The position numbers and the translations under genes were made by a program. A model generated the notes under the pieces. The model saw only the letters and a program-made list of their open reading frames with translations, was not told the origin of the DNA and made no database searches. Positions 17,458 through 26,056 of a DNA stretch of 64,000 bases are shown one piece after another (position 1 is the first letter of the stretch; each line of letters begins with the position of its first letter). Source of the stretch: Sphingomonas sp. IC-11 (GTDB lineage Bacteria > Pseudomonadota > Alphaproteobacteria > Sphingomonadales > Sphingomonadaceae); the NCBI RefSeq assembly GCF_021043365.1, contig NZ_JAJNDU010000001.1, positions 434,001-498,000 of the forward strand, in the 5' to 3' direction.

Positions 17458-18021
17458 ATGTCGACCGTCACCGCCGTTCCGATCGCGCCGGTCAAGCGCA
17501 GCTATGTGGTGTGGCTGATCGTCGGCATCGTCGCCGCCGTGATGGCCGCCGCGGCGCTGGCCGTGCAGGGTGACGACTTCCTGACGCGCAATGCGCGCAA
17601 GGCTGGCGTAGTGACGACGGCCTCTGGCCTTCAGTACCAGGTGCTCGAGGCCGGATCCGGCGCGAAGCCGACGGACACGGATGTGGCGTTGGTCATGTAT
17701 GAAGGCAAGCTGCTCGACGGCACGACCTTCGACAAGTCGCAGCAGCCGACACCGTTCCCGGTGACTGGCGTAGTGAAGGGCTTTTCGGAAGGCCTGAAGC
17801 TCATGCCGAAGGGCGCCAAGTACCGGTTCTGGATCAAGCCGGAACTCGGTTATGGTTCTGAAACCAAGGGTCCGATCCCCGGCAATTCGACGTTGATGTT
17901 CGATGTCGAGCTGATCGACTTCCTGCCGGAAGCTGTGCTCCGCCAGCTGCAGCAGCAGCAGATGATGGGCGGCGCTCCGGGTGCCGGTGTCCCAGGCGCT
18001 GCGCCTCCCGCCGGCCGCTAA
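17458..18021 (+). CDS. FKBP-type peptidyl-prolyl cis-trans isomerase (membrane-anchored)
   Basis: 187 residues: a short cytoplasmic N-terminus, one membrane segment (about 14-36, YVVWLIVGIVAAVMAAAALA), then a periplasmic FKBP domain (about 52-160) with LQYQVLEAGSG, LLDGTTFDKS, VKGFSEGLKLMPKGAKYRFW and PELGYGSE, and a glutamine/glycine/proline-rich tail. It catalyses proline isomerisation in envelope proteins. A GGGGGAT ribosome-binding site precedes the ATG, and a strong terminator follows. Confidence 0.93.
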   Translation: MSTVTAVPIAPVKRSYVVWLIVGIVAAVMAAAALAVQGDDFLTRNARKAGVVTTASGLQYQVLEAGSGAKPTDTDVALVMYEGKLLDGTTFDKSQQPTPFPVTGVVKGFSEGLKLMPKGAKYRFWIKPELGYGSETKGPIPGNSTLMFDVELIDFLPEAVLRQLQQQQMMGGAPGAGVPGAAPPAGR

Positions 18022-18039
18022 GCAGGCCTGAAACTTTCG

Positions 18040-18073
18040 AAAGGCGCTGCCGCTACGAAGCGGCGGCGCCTTT
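18040..18073 (+). terminator. Intrinsic terminator after the FKBP gene
   Basis: The stem AAAGGCGC-TGCCGC pairs with GCGGC-GGCGCCTTT around TACGAA, beginning 18 bp after the FKBP stop. The ascending arm ends in TTTGTCGTT. Confidence 0.8.
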
Positions 18074-18486
18074 GTCGTTACGGACGTATCTGGCTCAGCG
18101 TCTCCCTGTCGGCCGTCGGCGAATCAGGCCGTCAAATCGGCAAGGCGCTGAGTCGGGCATGAGAATTCGGCCAAGCTGCGCTGAAATCCGACGTGTCTGG
18201 TCTGAAGTACGTTCGCTTGCCGGCTCGCCGGCGCGATCAGCTCGACCAAACGCTAGACCCTGGCGTTCCGAACCGTCGCTTGATCTAACGAGTGCAGACC
18301 CGCTCGCTGGCTGGTGAATGCGCAATGATCAGCTGACGGCGCTGCGCTGGAGCTGCCGTGCGGTTAGCGGGCGATGACGTTGGCGCGGCGTTGCGCTTGT
18401 CTAAGCTGAGAGCCTCGTTGACTTACAACTGTGGCATAGGCGCCGCACGTCCCTGGCGATCAGGAACGTACGACGCATCGTTCACA
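18074..18486. other. Gene-free stretch of about 410 bp
   Basis: I see no credible gene. Short frames here have no recognisable motif, no good ribosome-binding site and contain sequence unlike the codon use of neighbouring genes. The stretch looks like decayed or spacer sequence between the FKBP terminator and the end of the EthD gene. Confidence 0.5.
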
Positions 18487-18783
18487 TCAAAGCGTGCGGC
18501 CGACCATGATCGTCGGGGTGATGTCCGTGAAGTTCGGAACATCCGCCTGAAGTTCGCCGATCCGCGGATTGGCCATTGCCTGACCCATGGCTTCGGGCGA
18601 TGCGAAGTGGAAATGGGCGATGAGCGCAAACGGCGCAGCGCCGCCGCCGGGCGCCTGGCCCTCGATCAGTTCCACCCGATCCGGATTCCAGATCTCGCGG
18701 GCAAGCTCGGCATGCTTGGCCTTGTAGTAGCCCGCGTCAAACTTCGCGCCGTCATGGTTCGGATACAGAACACTAACGATCAT
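18487..18783 (-). CDS. EthD family protein
   Basis: 98 residues with the EthD/dimeric alpha-beta barrel signature: SVLYPNHDGAKFDAGYYKAK near the N-terminus (an N-terminal KFDxxYYxxxH motif, with His in AKHAELAREI), then FALIAHFHFASPEAMGQAM. EthD was named from the ethyl tert-butyl ether degradation cluster; most members have unknown substrates. A GGGGAGAGGG ribosome-binding site precedes the ATG. It lies downstream of the aldehyde dehydrogenase on the same strand, but a terminator separates them. Confidence 0.88.
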   Translation of the reverse strand: MIVSVLYPNHDGAKFDAGYYKAKHAELAREIWNPDRVELIEGQAPGGGAAPFALIAHFHFASPEAMGQAMANPRIGELQADVPNFTDITPTIMVGRTL

Positions 18784-18806
18784 TGTTTCCCTCTCCCCTT
18801 ATGAAA

Positions 18807-18833
18807 ACGGGCGCCCTTGGAAGGGGCGCCCGT
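18807..18833 (-). terminator. Intrinsic terminator after the aldehyde dehydrogenase gene
   Basis: Ten-base arms (ACGGGCGCCC / GGGCGCCCGT) around a short loop. On the minus strand the stem is followed by TTTTC, so it terminates transcription of the aldehyde dehydrogenase, whose stop is 14 bp upstream. Confidence 0.85.
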
Positions 18834-18846
18834 CGTTGGTTTCCAA

Positions 18847-20274
18847 TCAGGCGTTTTCGCCGACGATGGTCTTCACTTCCATGAAGTCGGTCAGGCCCCA
18901 TTTGCCACCCTCACGGCCGTTGCCGGAGGACTTGTAGCCACCGAACGGAGTTGCGCCGTTCGGACCCCAGGAATTGATCGTGACGAGGCCGGCGCGCAGC
19001 TTGCCCGCGATCTTGGCTGCTTCGGACGGATCGCCCGAAATCGTGGCGGAAAGGCCGTAATCGGTGTCATTCGCCATCTCGACCGCCTGATCGGTATCCT
19101 CATAGGTGGTGATGGTGGCGACCGGACCGAACGTCTCTTCGCGATAGATCCGCATTTCCGGCGTCACGTCCGCGAGCACCGTCGGCTTCACGTAATAGCC
19201 GGCGTTGCGACCGTCCGGACGGCCAACGCCGCCGGTGACCAGTCGCGCACCCTCGTCAAGCGCCGACTGGATCAGGGTCTGGATCTTCTCGAACTGCGCC
19301 TTGTTGACGACCGGTCCGATGTGCGCGCCCTCCTTTTCGGGGCTGTCGATCTGGGTCGCTTCCATGATCGCCTTCACGACCTCTTCCGCTTCGTTCACCT
19401 GGCTTTTGTGAACGAGGAGGCGGGTCGGGGCAATGCAGCTCTGGCCAGTGTTGGCGATGACGCCGGCCAGCGTCGGCGGCAGCACTTCACCCAGCTTCGC
19501 GCCTTCGAGCACGACGTTCGGCGCCTTGCCGCCCAGCTCCTGGTGGACGCGCTTCACGGTCGCGGCGGCCGCGGTCGCCACGGCGATGCCGGCGCGGGTC
19601 GAGCCGGTGAAGCTCACCATGTCCACGTCCTTGTGGGCGGACAATGCCGCGCCGACCGTCGGGCCATCGCCATTGACGAGGTTGAACACGCCTGCCGGCA
19701 CGCCTGCCTCATCCAGGATCTCGGCAAAGATCATGGCGTTGGTCGGCGCTTCCTCGGACGGCTTCAGGATCATGGTGTTGCCGGCGGCAAGCGCAGGCGC
19801 AACCTTGGCGCAGATCTGGTTCAGCGGCCAGTTCCAGGGCGTGATCATCGCTACCACGCCGATCGGCTCATGCACGACGCGCGCGCCCTTGCCGGCTGCT
19901 TCCGAGAAGCTGAATTCCTTCAGCGCCGCCAGCGTGCCCATGAAGTGCCCGAGGCCGGCGGGGGCCTGCGCCATGTTGGCGAAGGAGATTGGCGCGCCCA
20001 TTTCGCGGCTGGTGGCGGCGGCAAGATCGGGAATCCGCTTCTTGTAGAGCGCGATGATCCGCTCGAGCAGGGCGATGCGATCCTCGACCGTCGATTCCGA
20101 CCAGGTCTTGAACGCCTTTTTGGCGGCAGCGACTGCCTTGTTGACGTCGGCTTCCGTGCCGAGGGTGATTTCGGTGGTGGCCTGCTCGGTCGCGGGGTCG
20201 ATGACCTCGTGGCGCTTGCCACCTTCGCTGTCGACCCAGGCGCCGTCGATATATTGCTTCAGATAGCTTTGCAT
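18847..20274 (-). CDS. Aldehyde dehydrogenase family protein
   Basis: 475 residues, typical of NAD(P)-dependent aldehyde dehydrogenases that oxidise aldehydes to acids. Seen: the oxyanion-hole region MITPWNWPLNQICAKVAPAL, cofactor region KPSEEAPTNAMIFAEI, catalytic Glu in VHQELGGKAPNVVLE and catalytic Cys in NTGQSCIAPTRLLV, plus the C-terminal PFGGYKSSGNGREGG. The substrate cannot be read from sequence. The gene stands alone, divergent from the beta-helix gene with 213 bp between. Confidence 0.93.
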   Translation of the reverse strand: MQSYLKQYIDGAWVDSEGGKRHEVIDPATEQATTEITLGTEADVNKAVAAAKKAFKTWSESTVEDRIALLERIIALYKKRIPDLAAATSREMGAPISFANMAQAPAGLGHFMGTLAALKEFSFSEAAGKGARVVHEPIGVVAMITPWNWPLNQICAKVAPALAAGNTMILKPSEEAPTNAMIFAEILDEAGVPAGVFNLVNGDGPTVGAALSAHKDVDMVSFTGSTRAGIAVATAAAATVKRVHQELGGKAPNVVLEGAKLGEVLPPTLAGVIANTGQSCIAPTRLLVHKSQVNEAEEVVKAIMEATQIDSPEKEGAHIGPVVNKAQFEKIQTLIQSALDEGARLVTGGVGRPDGRNAGYYVKPTVLADVTPEMRIYREETFGPVATITTYEDTDQAVEMANDTDYGLSATISGDPSEAAKIAGKLRAGLVTINSWGPNGATPFGGYKSSGNGREGGKWGLTDFMEVKTIVGENA

Positions 20275-20487
20275 TGTGCCTCTCCGCCTAGTTGGACGTG
20301 TGTTTCTGCACGCTTGTGCGGCTCGATTAAGTCAGTTGCAACAGGAAACGCGACGCACGGGAAGCGTGCCGCGACGGGACAATGTCGCGCTCTTGCGGGC
20401 AGGCGCGCGGGCGGCGGACCGGATAGGGAAGGATGGAGATGATCGACCTGCCGGCCACCGCCCAGGACGAAGCGAAAGGATTTGCCT

Positions 20488-21426
20488 ATGCGTATTGCCC
20501 CCGTCCTCCTCGCCATCGCGATGGCGGCCGTGCCGGCGAATGGACAGCAGGGAAGCGCCCCGTTCGTGGTGCAGGAAACTGGTGAGGGCTTTGCGACGCT
20601 GGACGAGGCATTGCAGGCCAACCGTGGGCAGGATTTCACGGTGCTCGTCGCACCGGGCGTGTACCGGCAATGCGCCGTGCAGCAGGCCGGCCGGGTGACG
20701 TTCAAGGCAGTGAAGCCTGGCAGCGCCATTTTCGAAGGGGCGTGCGAGGACAAGGCGGCACTGGTGCTGCGCGGCGCGGGTTCGGTCGTGGACGGCCTCG
20801 TTTTTCGCGGAATCCGGGTACCCGACGGCAACGGCGCGGGCATTCGCATCGAAATCGGCGACCTTGTGGTCCGCAATTCCATGTTTCTGGACAGCCAGGA
20901 AGGCATCCTGGGGGGAACGGAGGAGCCGACCAGTGTTACGGTGGATCGCTCCACTTTCTCCGGGCTTGGGCAATGCCACGAAACGGAGGATTGCGCGCAC
21001 TCAATCTATCTCGCCAGTCGCGGGAGCGTGACGATCACAAACTCCCGGTTCGAGCGGGGGCGCGGCGGCCATTATGTGAAGCTGCGCGTCCCGCGAGTGA
21101 CGATCACCGACAACAGCTTCGACGATTCGGCGGGCAATCGCACGAACTACATGATCGATCTGCCCGAGGGCGCGACTGGAGAGATCGCGCGCAACACCTT
21201 CGTCCAAGGCGTGCAGAAGGAGAATTGGGGCGGCATGATCGTGGTCGCCGCGGAGCAACGCAAATATCGCTCCGCCGGGTTGAGCGTGCACGACAATGTC
21301 GCGACGCTTGCTCCCGGACAGACGAAAAGCCCGGCCTTCGTCGCCAACGTCAGCGGTGAGCGCTTGGCCTTGGGAGCGAACCAGCTTGGCGCCGGCGTGC
21401 GCGCCTATGAGGTCCGCAATCCCTGA
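20488..21426 (+). CDS. Secreted right-handed beta-helix protein
   Basis: About 312 residues from ATG 20488, with GAAAGGA as ribosome-binding site and a Sec signal peptide (MRIAPVLLAIAMAAVPANG). The body consists of parallel beta-helix rungs, for example GAGSVVDGLVFRGIRVPDGN, GDLVVRNSMFLDSQEG, RGSVTITNSRFERGRGGHYV and PRVTITDNSFDDSAGNRTN, as in pectate-lyase-like/PbH1 proteins. A carbohydrate-related role is plausible but there is no clear catalytic motif. It probably acts in the periplasm or outside the cell. Confidence 0.8.
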   Translation: MRIAPVLLAIAMAAVPANGQQGSAPFVVQETGEGFATLDEALQANRGQDFTVLVAPGVYRQCAVQQAGRVTFKAVKPGSAIFEGACEDKAALVLRGAGSVVDGLVFRGIRVPDGNGAGIRIEIGDLVVRNSMFLDSQEGILGGTEEPTSVTVDRSTFSGLGQCHETEDCAHSIYLASRGSVTITNSRFERGRGGHYVKLRVPRVTITDNSFDDSAGNRTNYMIDLPEGATGEIARNTFVQGVQKENWGGMIVVAAEQRKYRSAGLSVHDNVATLAPGQTKSPAFVANVSGERLALGANQLGAGVRAYEVRNP

Positions 21427-21487
21427 GCAGGGCCGGCACCGGCTCAGTCCGGCGCCATCCGGGTGGTTGCGTCGGACTCTGAAGGAT

Positions 21488-21519
21488 GGCCGGGCAGAGG
21501 ATTCGTCCGCCGCCCGGCC
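21488..21519. terminator. Hairpin between the convergent beta-helix and phosphatase genes
   Basis: Perfect 8 bp arms GGCCGGGC (21488-21495) and GCCCGGCC (21512-21519) lie just before the stop of the minus-strand phosphatase and after the plus-strand stop. A bidirectional terminator is plausible, although the T-runs are weak. Confidence 0.45.
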
Positions 21520-21526
21520 GTTCTGA

Positions 21527-23194
21527 TCAGCGGCAGGTGTCGCCCGGGCCGCTGTCGAGATCGAGGCAGCGCCCGTCGAGGCCCTGAACCGGCAATTTGA
21601 TCGTCGCGGCAAGCGTCGGCACGATATCCACCGTCTCAATGGATTGCGGTTGCTCGAAGCCTGCCATGCCCTTGCGCCAGAAGAGGATCGGCACGCGGCG
21701 GTCATAGTCCCAGGGGCTGCCGTGGGTGGCGACATAACCCGGACCAGGCTTGGCGATGCCCACCACGCGCGGCTTCAGCAGGAGGAGCAGGTCGCCGGAA
21801 CGCTCCGGATCGTAGGAAGCATGCGCCCGCTCGACCAGCGTCCAGGTCTCCGGCGGCGTGGACGGGATCGTGGCCGCCGCGATTTCTTCCCGCGTCAGCA
21901 CGGCGGCGACCTGAGGGAATGCCTGGAGCCGCTTCACGGCTTCGGCGATCACCGCCTGACGCCGGTTGGCCGGGACCGAATCGGCGATGTAGATGTCGCC
22001 TTCCGACCCGAGGAGAACCGGCCCGGCGATCCCCAGTTGCTTGCCGATCGCTTCGCCGACCGCCTTCACAGACACGTCCGCACTGACGCGGCTTTCGCCG
22101 GGCATCGCACGCTGTTGTTGCCGCTCGGTCATGTCGTGGCCGCCGTGATCCGCGGTCAGCACCACCTGATAGTCGAGCCCCCAGGAATCCAGCACCGCGA
22201 AGAACCCGCCCAGCGTCTTGTCGAGTTCGGCCATCTGGAGGCACATTTCGCCACCGCCGGGGCCAAAGCCATGGCCGATGTAATCGGTCGCCGAGGCGCC
22301 GATCGAAATGATGTCAGGCGCGCTTCCCTGGCCCAGCTTCATGTCCTGGATAAGGCCGGCAGCGATCGCGAACACCGCGCCATCGAGGGCAGGCGATGCG
22401 CGGAAGGCACGGGTATCCCCTGCAGCGCGCGCGAACCGCCCGTCGCCGATCGTCTGATTGCCGACCTGGATCGGCTGCATCAGCGGGCGGCAGAAGCCGG
22501 GAACGGTGAGCGGCTCCTGCGGCTGGGCGATCAGCTTGGCGACGGCGTCGCGCCCGCGCTGAACCGCCGGCGGCACTGCGCGTCCGTCATAGGAAATGAA
22601 GTCCTTGCCCCCCCAGAACCAGACCTCGTCGATCTTGTGCCCGCCCATCATGATGGCCGCGCGATCCTTGCCCGCAACTGAGACGACCCGGCTGGCCGGA
22701 TTGGCAGCCTTCATCATCTCGCCAAGCGTCGGCACCTTCAGGTGGAGGTCGGAGGGCTTGTAGTTGTTATGGTCCGTGCCCGGGATCCGTTCGTCCTCGG
22801 CGCAATAGACTTCCTTGTCGGCACGCGGCGCCTTCTGGTTGATCCAGTTGTTGGCGATGATGCCGGTATGCCCCGGACGCATCCCCGTGAGGATGGTGGA
22901 GTGACCCGGGCAGGTTTCGGTGCCCGCGTGGCTCTGATAGCCGGATGGGAAAACCGCGCCTTGCAGCAGACGGGCGAAGCCATCGGTGAAGCGATTGCGA
23001 TATTGCGCGAACAGGTCCGCGGAAAACTGGTCAACCGAAATGGCGACGATCAGCTTCGGGGGCGTGGTCGGGGTGGTCGCGACAGCCGGCGCGGCCGGTT
23101 GCGCCGACTCTAGCGCAGCCTCCTGTGCGGCGGCGGCTCCAGCGGTAAGCGGAAGCGCGATGGAAGCGAGCAGGGAGGCAAGCAGAGCTTTCAT
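21527..23194 (-). CDS. phoK: PhoK-like alkaline phosphatase (threonine-nucleophile type)
   Basis: About 555 residues from ATG 23194, which gives a signal peptide (MKALLASLLASIALPLTAGA). It belongs to the alkaline phosphatase superfamily: KLIVAISVDQFSADL supplies the first metal-binding Asp, GTETCPGHSTILTGM holds the probable nucleophile Thr94, and metal ligands lie in SIGASATDYIGHGFGPGG, TADHGGHDM and the late ATHGSPWDYDRRVPI. The length and architecture match PhoK/SPAP of Sphingomonas, a monoesterase with a Thr nucleophile. It is divergent from dsbD with 46 bp between the starts. No clear Pho box was identified. Confidence 0.88.
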   Translation of the reverse strand: MKALLASLLASIALPLTAGAAAAQEAALESAQPAAPAVATTPTTPPKLIVAISVDQFSADLFAQYRNRFTDGFARLLQGAVFPSGYQSHAGTETCPGHSTILTGMRPGHTGIIANNWINQKAPRADKEVYCAEDERIPGTDHNNYKPSDLHLKVPTLGEMMKAANPASRVVSVAGKDRAAIMMGGHKIDEVWFWGGKDFISYDGRAVPPAVQRGRDAVAKLIAQPQEPLTVPGFCRPLMQPIQVGNQTIGDGRFARAAGDTRAFRASPALDGAVFAIAAGLIQDMKLGQGSAPDIISIGASATDYIGHGFGPGGGEMCLQMAELDKTLGGFFAVLDSWGLDYQVVLTADHGGHDMTERQQQRAMPGESRVSADVSVKAVGEAIGKQLGIAGPVLLGSEGDIYIADSVPANRRQAVIAEAVKRLQAFPQVAAVLTREEIAAATIPSTPPETWTLVERAHASYDPERSGDLLLLLKPRVVGIAKPGPGYVATHGSPWDYDRRVPILFWRKGMAGFEQPQSIETVDIVPTLAATIKLPVQGLDGRCLDLDSGPGDTCR

Positions 23195-23240
23195 GACAGA
23201 CCTTGGTGCAAAGCAGGGGCGGTCGCGGTATGTCTGCGCC

Positions 23241-25271
23241 ATGGCGGCTAGGCAAGCGTGGCTATCGGCGTTTCTTTTCATGGTGCTGGCGCTGTTAGCG
23301 CCGGTCGCCTCGGCGCAGACGCGGCATGTCGCGATCGATCTGGTGCCGGAGACTGCTCGGCCCGCCGCCGGCAGCACGGTGACCCTGGCGTTTGATTCGC
23401 GGCCGGAGCCGGAATGGCACGGTTATTGGCAGAACCCGGGGGACGCCGGGGTCGAGACCCAGCTGAAATGGACGATGCCGGAGGGGGTGAGTGCCGGGGC
23501 GCTGCGCTATCCGGTGCCGGAGCGGCTGATCGTCGGCGGCCTGATGAACTACGTCTATGAGGCGCCGTTCGCTCAGCTGGTCGACCTCAAGATCCCGGCC
23601 GGGCTTACACCTGGCACCCGTCTGCCGATCGCAGTGAAGATCGACTATCTCGTCTGCACCACCGAAATCTGCGTGCCCGAGACTCAGACGCTTTCCACCG
23701 AACTGACCGTCGGCGATGGCACCGTGGACGGCCCGACCCGCGCCCGCTTCGACACCTGGCGGCAAAAGCTGCCGCGGCCGCTGGGATCGACCGCGACCTG
23801 GCAAGCAGCCGACGGCCAGTTCCGACTAGCCGTCCCATTTCCCGCCAGTGCGGACGCGAAGGAGATTTACTTCTACCCGCTGGCCGGCGGCGCGGTGGAC
23901 TATGCCGCCGCCCAAACAGCGGTGCGGGACGGTGATCGCATCACGCTGACCACCAAGCCGGCGACCAGCCTGGCGAGCGGCCCGATCGAAGGGGTGCTTG
24001 CGGTTGGTGAGGGGCGTGGTTTCCTGTTGACGGCCGCGCCCGGCACGGTCGCTGCAGCGGCCGCTCCGCAGGAGAGCTTTGCGGTTGGCGGGGCATTGCT
24101 TGCCTTTGCTGGGGCTTTGCTGGGCGGATTGCTGCTCAACGTCATGCCGTGCGTGTTTCCGATCCTCAGCCTCAAGGCGCTTGGCCTCGCGCGATCGGGG
24201 GAGACGGAAGGCGCCGCCCGGCGTGAGGCTTTGGCCTATACTGCAGGGGTGGTGCTGGTCTGCCTGGCGCTCGGCGGTCTGCTGCTCGGCCTGCGCGCTG
24301 GGGGGGCGACGGTGGGCTGGGCGTTCCAGCTTCAGGACCCGCGCGTAATCGGCGTTCTGCTGCTGCTGGTGACCGGCATTGCTCTCAATCTTGCCGGGCT
24401 GTTCGAATTGCCGACCCCGCGCTTCGCGAGCCATTCGGGAACCGGCGGCGCCTTTGCCACTGGCGCGCTGGCGGCATTCGTGGCCACGCCCTGCACCGGG
24501 CCATTCATGGGCGCGGCCTTGGGGGCGGCGCTGGTGCTGCCGCCGGCGGCAGCCTTGCTTGTCTTCGCGGGTCTTGGGCTGGGTATCGCCTTGCCGTTTC
24601 TGGCAATCGGCTTCGTGCCGGCGCTGCGTCGTCGCTTGCCAAAGCCGGGCCCATGGATGGCACGGCTGCGCCGGATCCTGTCGGTGCCGATGTTCCTCAC
24701 TGCGTTGGCCCTTGCCTGGGTGCTGGGCCGCCAGGCGGGAGTGGACGGGATGACGATCGGGCTTGCCGCATCGCTGCTCGCCGCCTTTGGTTTGTGGTGG
24801 ACCGGTCGACGTCAGCAATCCGGGAGCGAGCGCGCGTGGTGGCCGGCCGTGCCTGCACTGGCGCTGGCGGTTGCGGCGGCTGTTGTCGTTCGTCCGCAGG
24901 CGCCGGCTGCGGCAGAAGCGGTTGCGCTCACTGGCGCGGAGCCGTTCAGCGAGCAGCGATTGGCCGCTCTTCGGGCAGAGGGGCGGCCCGTGTTCGCTTA
25001 TTTCACCGCCGACTGGTGCCTGACGTGCAAGGTGAACGAAAAGGCGGCGATCGAAACGGACGCGGCGCGGCAGGCGTTCACTGGCGGCAACGTGGCGGTG
25101 CTGGTCGGCGACTGGACGGATGGCGATCCCGCGCTCGGCCGCTTCATCGAGGCGCACAATCGGGCCGGCGTGCCGCTTTACCTCTGGTATCCCAAGGGCG
25201 CGGATCGCCCCCGGGTCTTGCCGCAATTGCTGACCAGCGGCATGCTCGCTGCCCTGCCGGAAGGGGCATGA
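23241..25271 (+). CDS. dsbD: Thiol:disulfide interchange protein DsbD family
   Basis: About 676 residues from ATG 23241 (MAARQAWLSAFLFMVLALLA), with a signal peptide ending near ASA-QTR. In order: a periplasmic N-terminal domain (about 30-270; DYLVCTTEICVPETQTLS carries paired cysteines), a membrane domain of about eight helices with redox cysteines in NVMPCVFPILSLKAL and VATPCTGPFMGAALG, and a C-terminal thioredoxin-like domain with the CxxC site in FTADWCLTCKVNEKAAIETD. It carries electrons from cytoplasmic thioredoxin to periplasmic thiol proteins. The next gene encodes a thioredoxin-fold protein 19 bp downstream, a likely partner. Confidence 0.92.
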   Translation: MAARQAWLSAFLFMVLALLAPVASAQTRHVAIDLVPETARPAAGSTVTLAFDSRPEPEWHGYWQNPGDAGVETQLKWTMPEGVSAGALRYPVPERLIVGGLMNYVYEAPFAQLVDLKIPAGLTPGTRLPIAVKIDYLVCTTEICVPETQTLSTELTVGDGTVDGPTRARFDTWRQKLPRPLGSTATWQAADGQFRLAVPFPASADAKEIYFYPLAGGAVDYAAAQTAVRDGDRITLTTKPATSLASGPIEGVLAVGEGRGFLLTAAPGTVAAAAAPQESFAVGGALLAFAGALLGGLLLNVMPCVFPILSLKALGLARSGETEGAARREALAYTAGVVLVCLALGGLLLGLRAGGATVGWAFQLQDPRVIGVLLLLVTGIALNLAGLFELPTPRFASHSGTGGAFATGALAAFVATPCTGPFMGAALGAALVLPPAAALLVFAGLGLGIALPFLAIGFVPALRRRLPKPGPWMARLRRILSVPMFLTALALAWVLGRQAGVDGMTIGLAASLLAAFGLWWTGRRQQSGSERAWWPAVPALALAVAAAVVVRPQAPAAAEAVALTGAEPFSEQRLAALRAEGRPVFAYFTADWCLTCKVNEKAAIETDAARQAFTGGNVAVLVGDWTDGDPALGRFIEAHNRAGVPLYLWYPKGADRPRVLPQLLTSGMLAALPEGA

Positions 25272-25290
25272 ATAACTGAGGAGAGCAAGG

Positions 25291-25893
25291 ATGCGTCTGC
25301 TTGTCCCGTTCGCCGCCGCCGCCTTGGTGGCCAGTCCGGCCGCTGCCGACCAGGTCACTGGGCAGCAGGCCGGCAACTTCCGATTGATGGATGCCGACGG
25401 CCGCGCCGTCACACTCGCGCAGTTCCGCGGAAAGCCGGTGGTGCTGGAATGGAACAATCCGGGCTGTCCTTATGTGCAAAAGCATTATGACAGTGGGAAC
25501 ATGCAGTCGGCACAGGCCAAGGCACGCGCGATGGGCGCAGTCTGGCTGACGATCAACTCCGGCGCGCCCGGCAAGCAGGGCCATATGACCGGCGCACAGG
25601 CCAAGGCCTTTGTTGCTGCGAAAAAGGCGCAGCCTACCGCCTACCTCCTCGATCCGCAGGGCCGTGTCGGCAAGGGCTATGGGGCGAAAACGACGCCGCA
25701 CATGTACCTCATCGATGCGTCGGGCAAACTCGTCTACCAGGGCGGGATCGACGACAAGCCGACTGCCGACAAGGCGGATGTCGCCACCGCCCGCAACCAT
25801 TTGCTGGCGGCACTGACGGAGGTGAAGGCAGGCAAGAAGGTCTCGGTGCCGGAGGCGCGGCCTTATGGGTGTTCCGTGAAATACGCAGATTGA
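25291..25893 (+). CDS. Periplasmic thioredoxin-fold (redoxin/AhpC-TSA) protein
   Basis: 200 residues with a signal peptide (MRLLVPFAAAALVASPAAAD) and a redoxin domain (about 25-170): FRLMDADGRAVTLAQFRGKP, then the active-site-like VVLEWNNPGCPYVQKHY with a single cysteine, and TTPHMYLIDASGKLVYQGG with the cis-proline. A second cysteine lies near the C-terminus (YGCSVKYAD). This matches the redoxin proteins often annotated as thioredoxin family or alkyl hydroperoxide reductase-like. It is in an operon with dsbD, which may reduce it. Confidence 0.87.
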   Translation: MRLLVPFAAAALVASPAAADQVTGQQAGNFRLMDADGRAVTLAQFRGKPVVLEWNNPGCPYVQKHYDSGNMQSAQAKARAMGAVWLTINSGAPGKQGHMTGAQAKAFVAAKKAQPTAYLLDPQGRVGKGYGAKTTPHMYLIDASGKLVYQGGIDDKPTADKADVATARNHLLAALTEVKAGKKVSVPEARPYGCSVKYAD

Positions 25894-26056
25894 CCCACGG
25901 CGCGCGCAATGCCTGTTCCTCGTCACCCGCCGAACGAACCAGCCGTCGCCTGGGCTGAAATCTGACGAACTGCCCCATTTCGGCAGGGATGCTTGTGCGA
26001 TGCAACAATCTGCAGCAGCATGCATCCGAAACGATCGATGAGGCGTTAACCGTCTG

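Noticed and set aside
18072-18317. 81-residue frame after the FKBP gene
   Set aside because: It begins inside the FKBP terminator and shows no protein-like pattern; the opposite strand gives a similar-sized meaningless frame.
18847-20274. Very long plus-strand frame opposite the aldehyde dehydrogenase (541 residues)
   Set aside because: The minus strand encodes a clear aldehyde dehydrogenase with catalytic Cys and Glu; the plus frame is a high-GC antisense artefact. The same applies opposite priA, cysS, ilvA, secD and ETF-QO.
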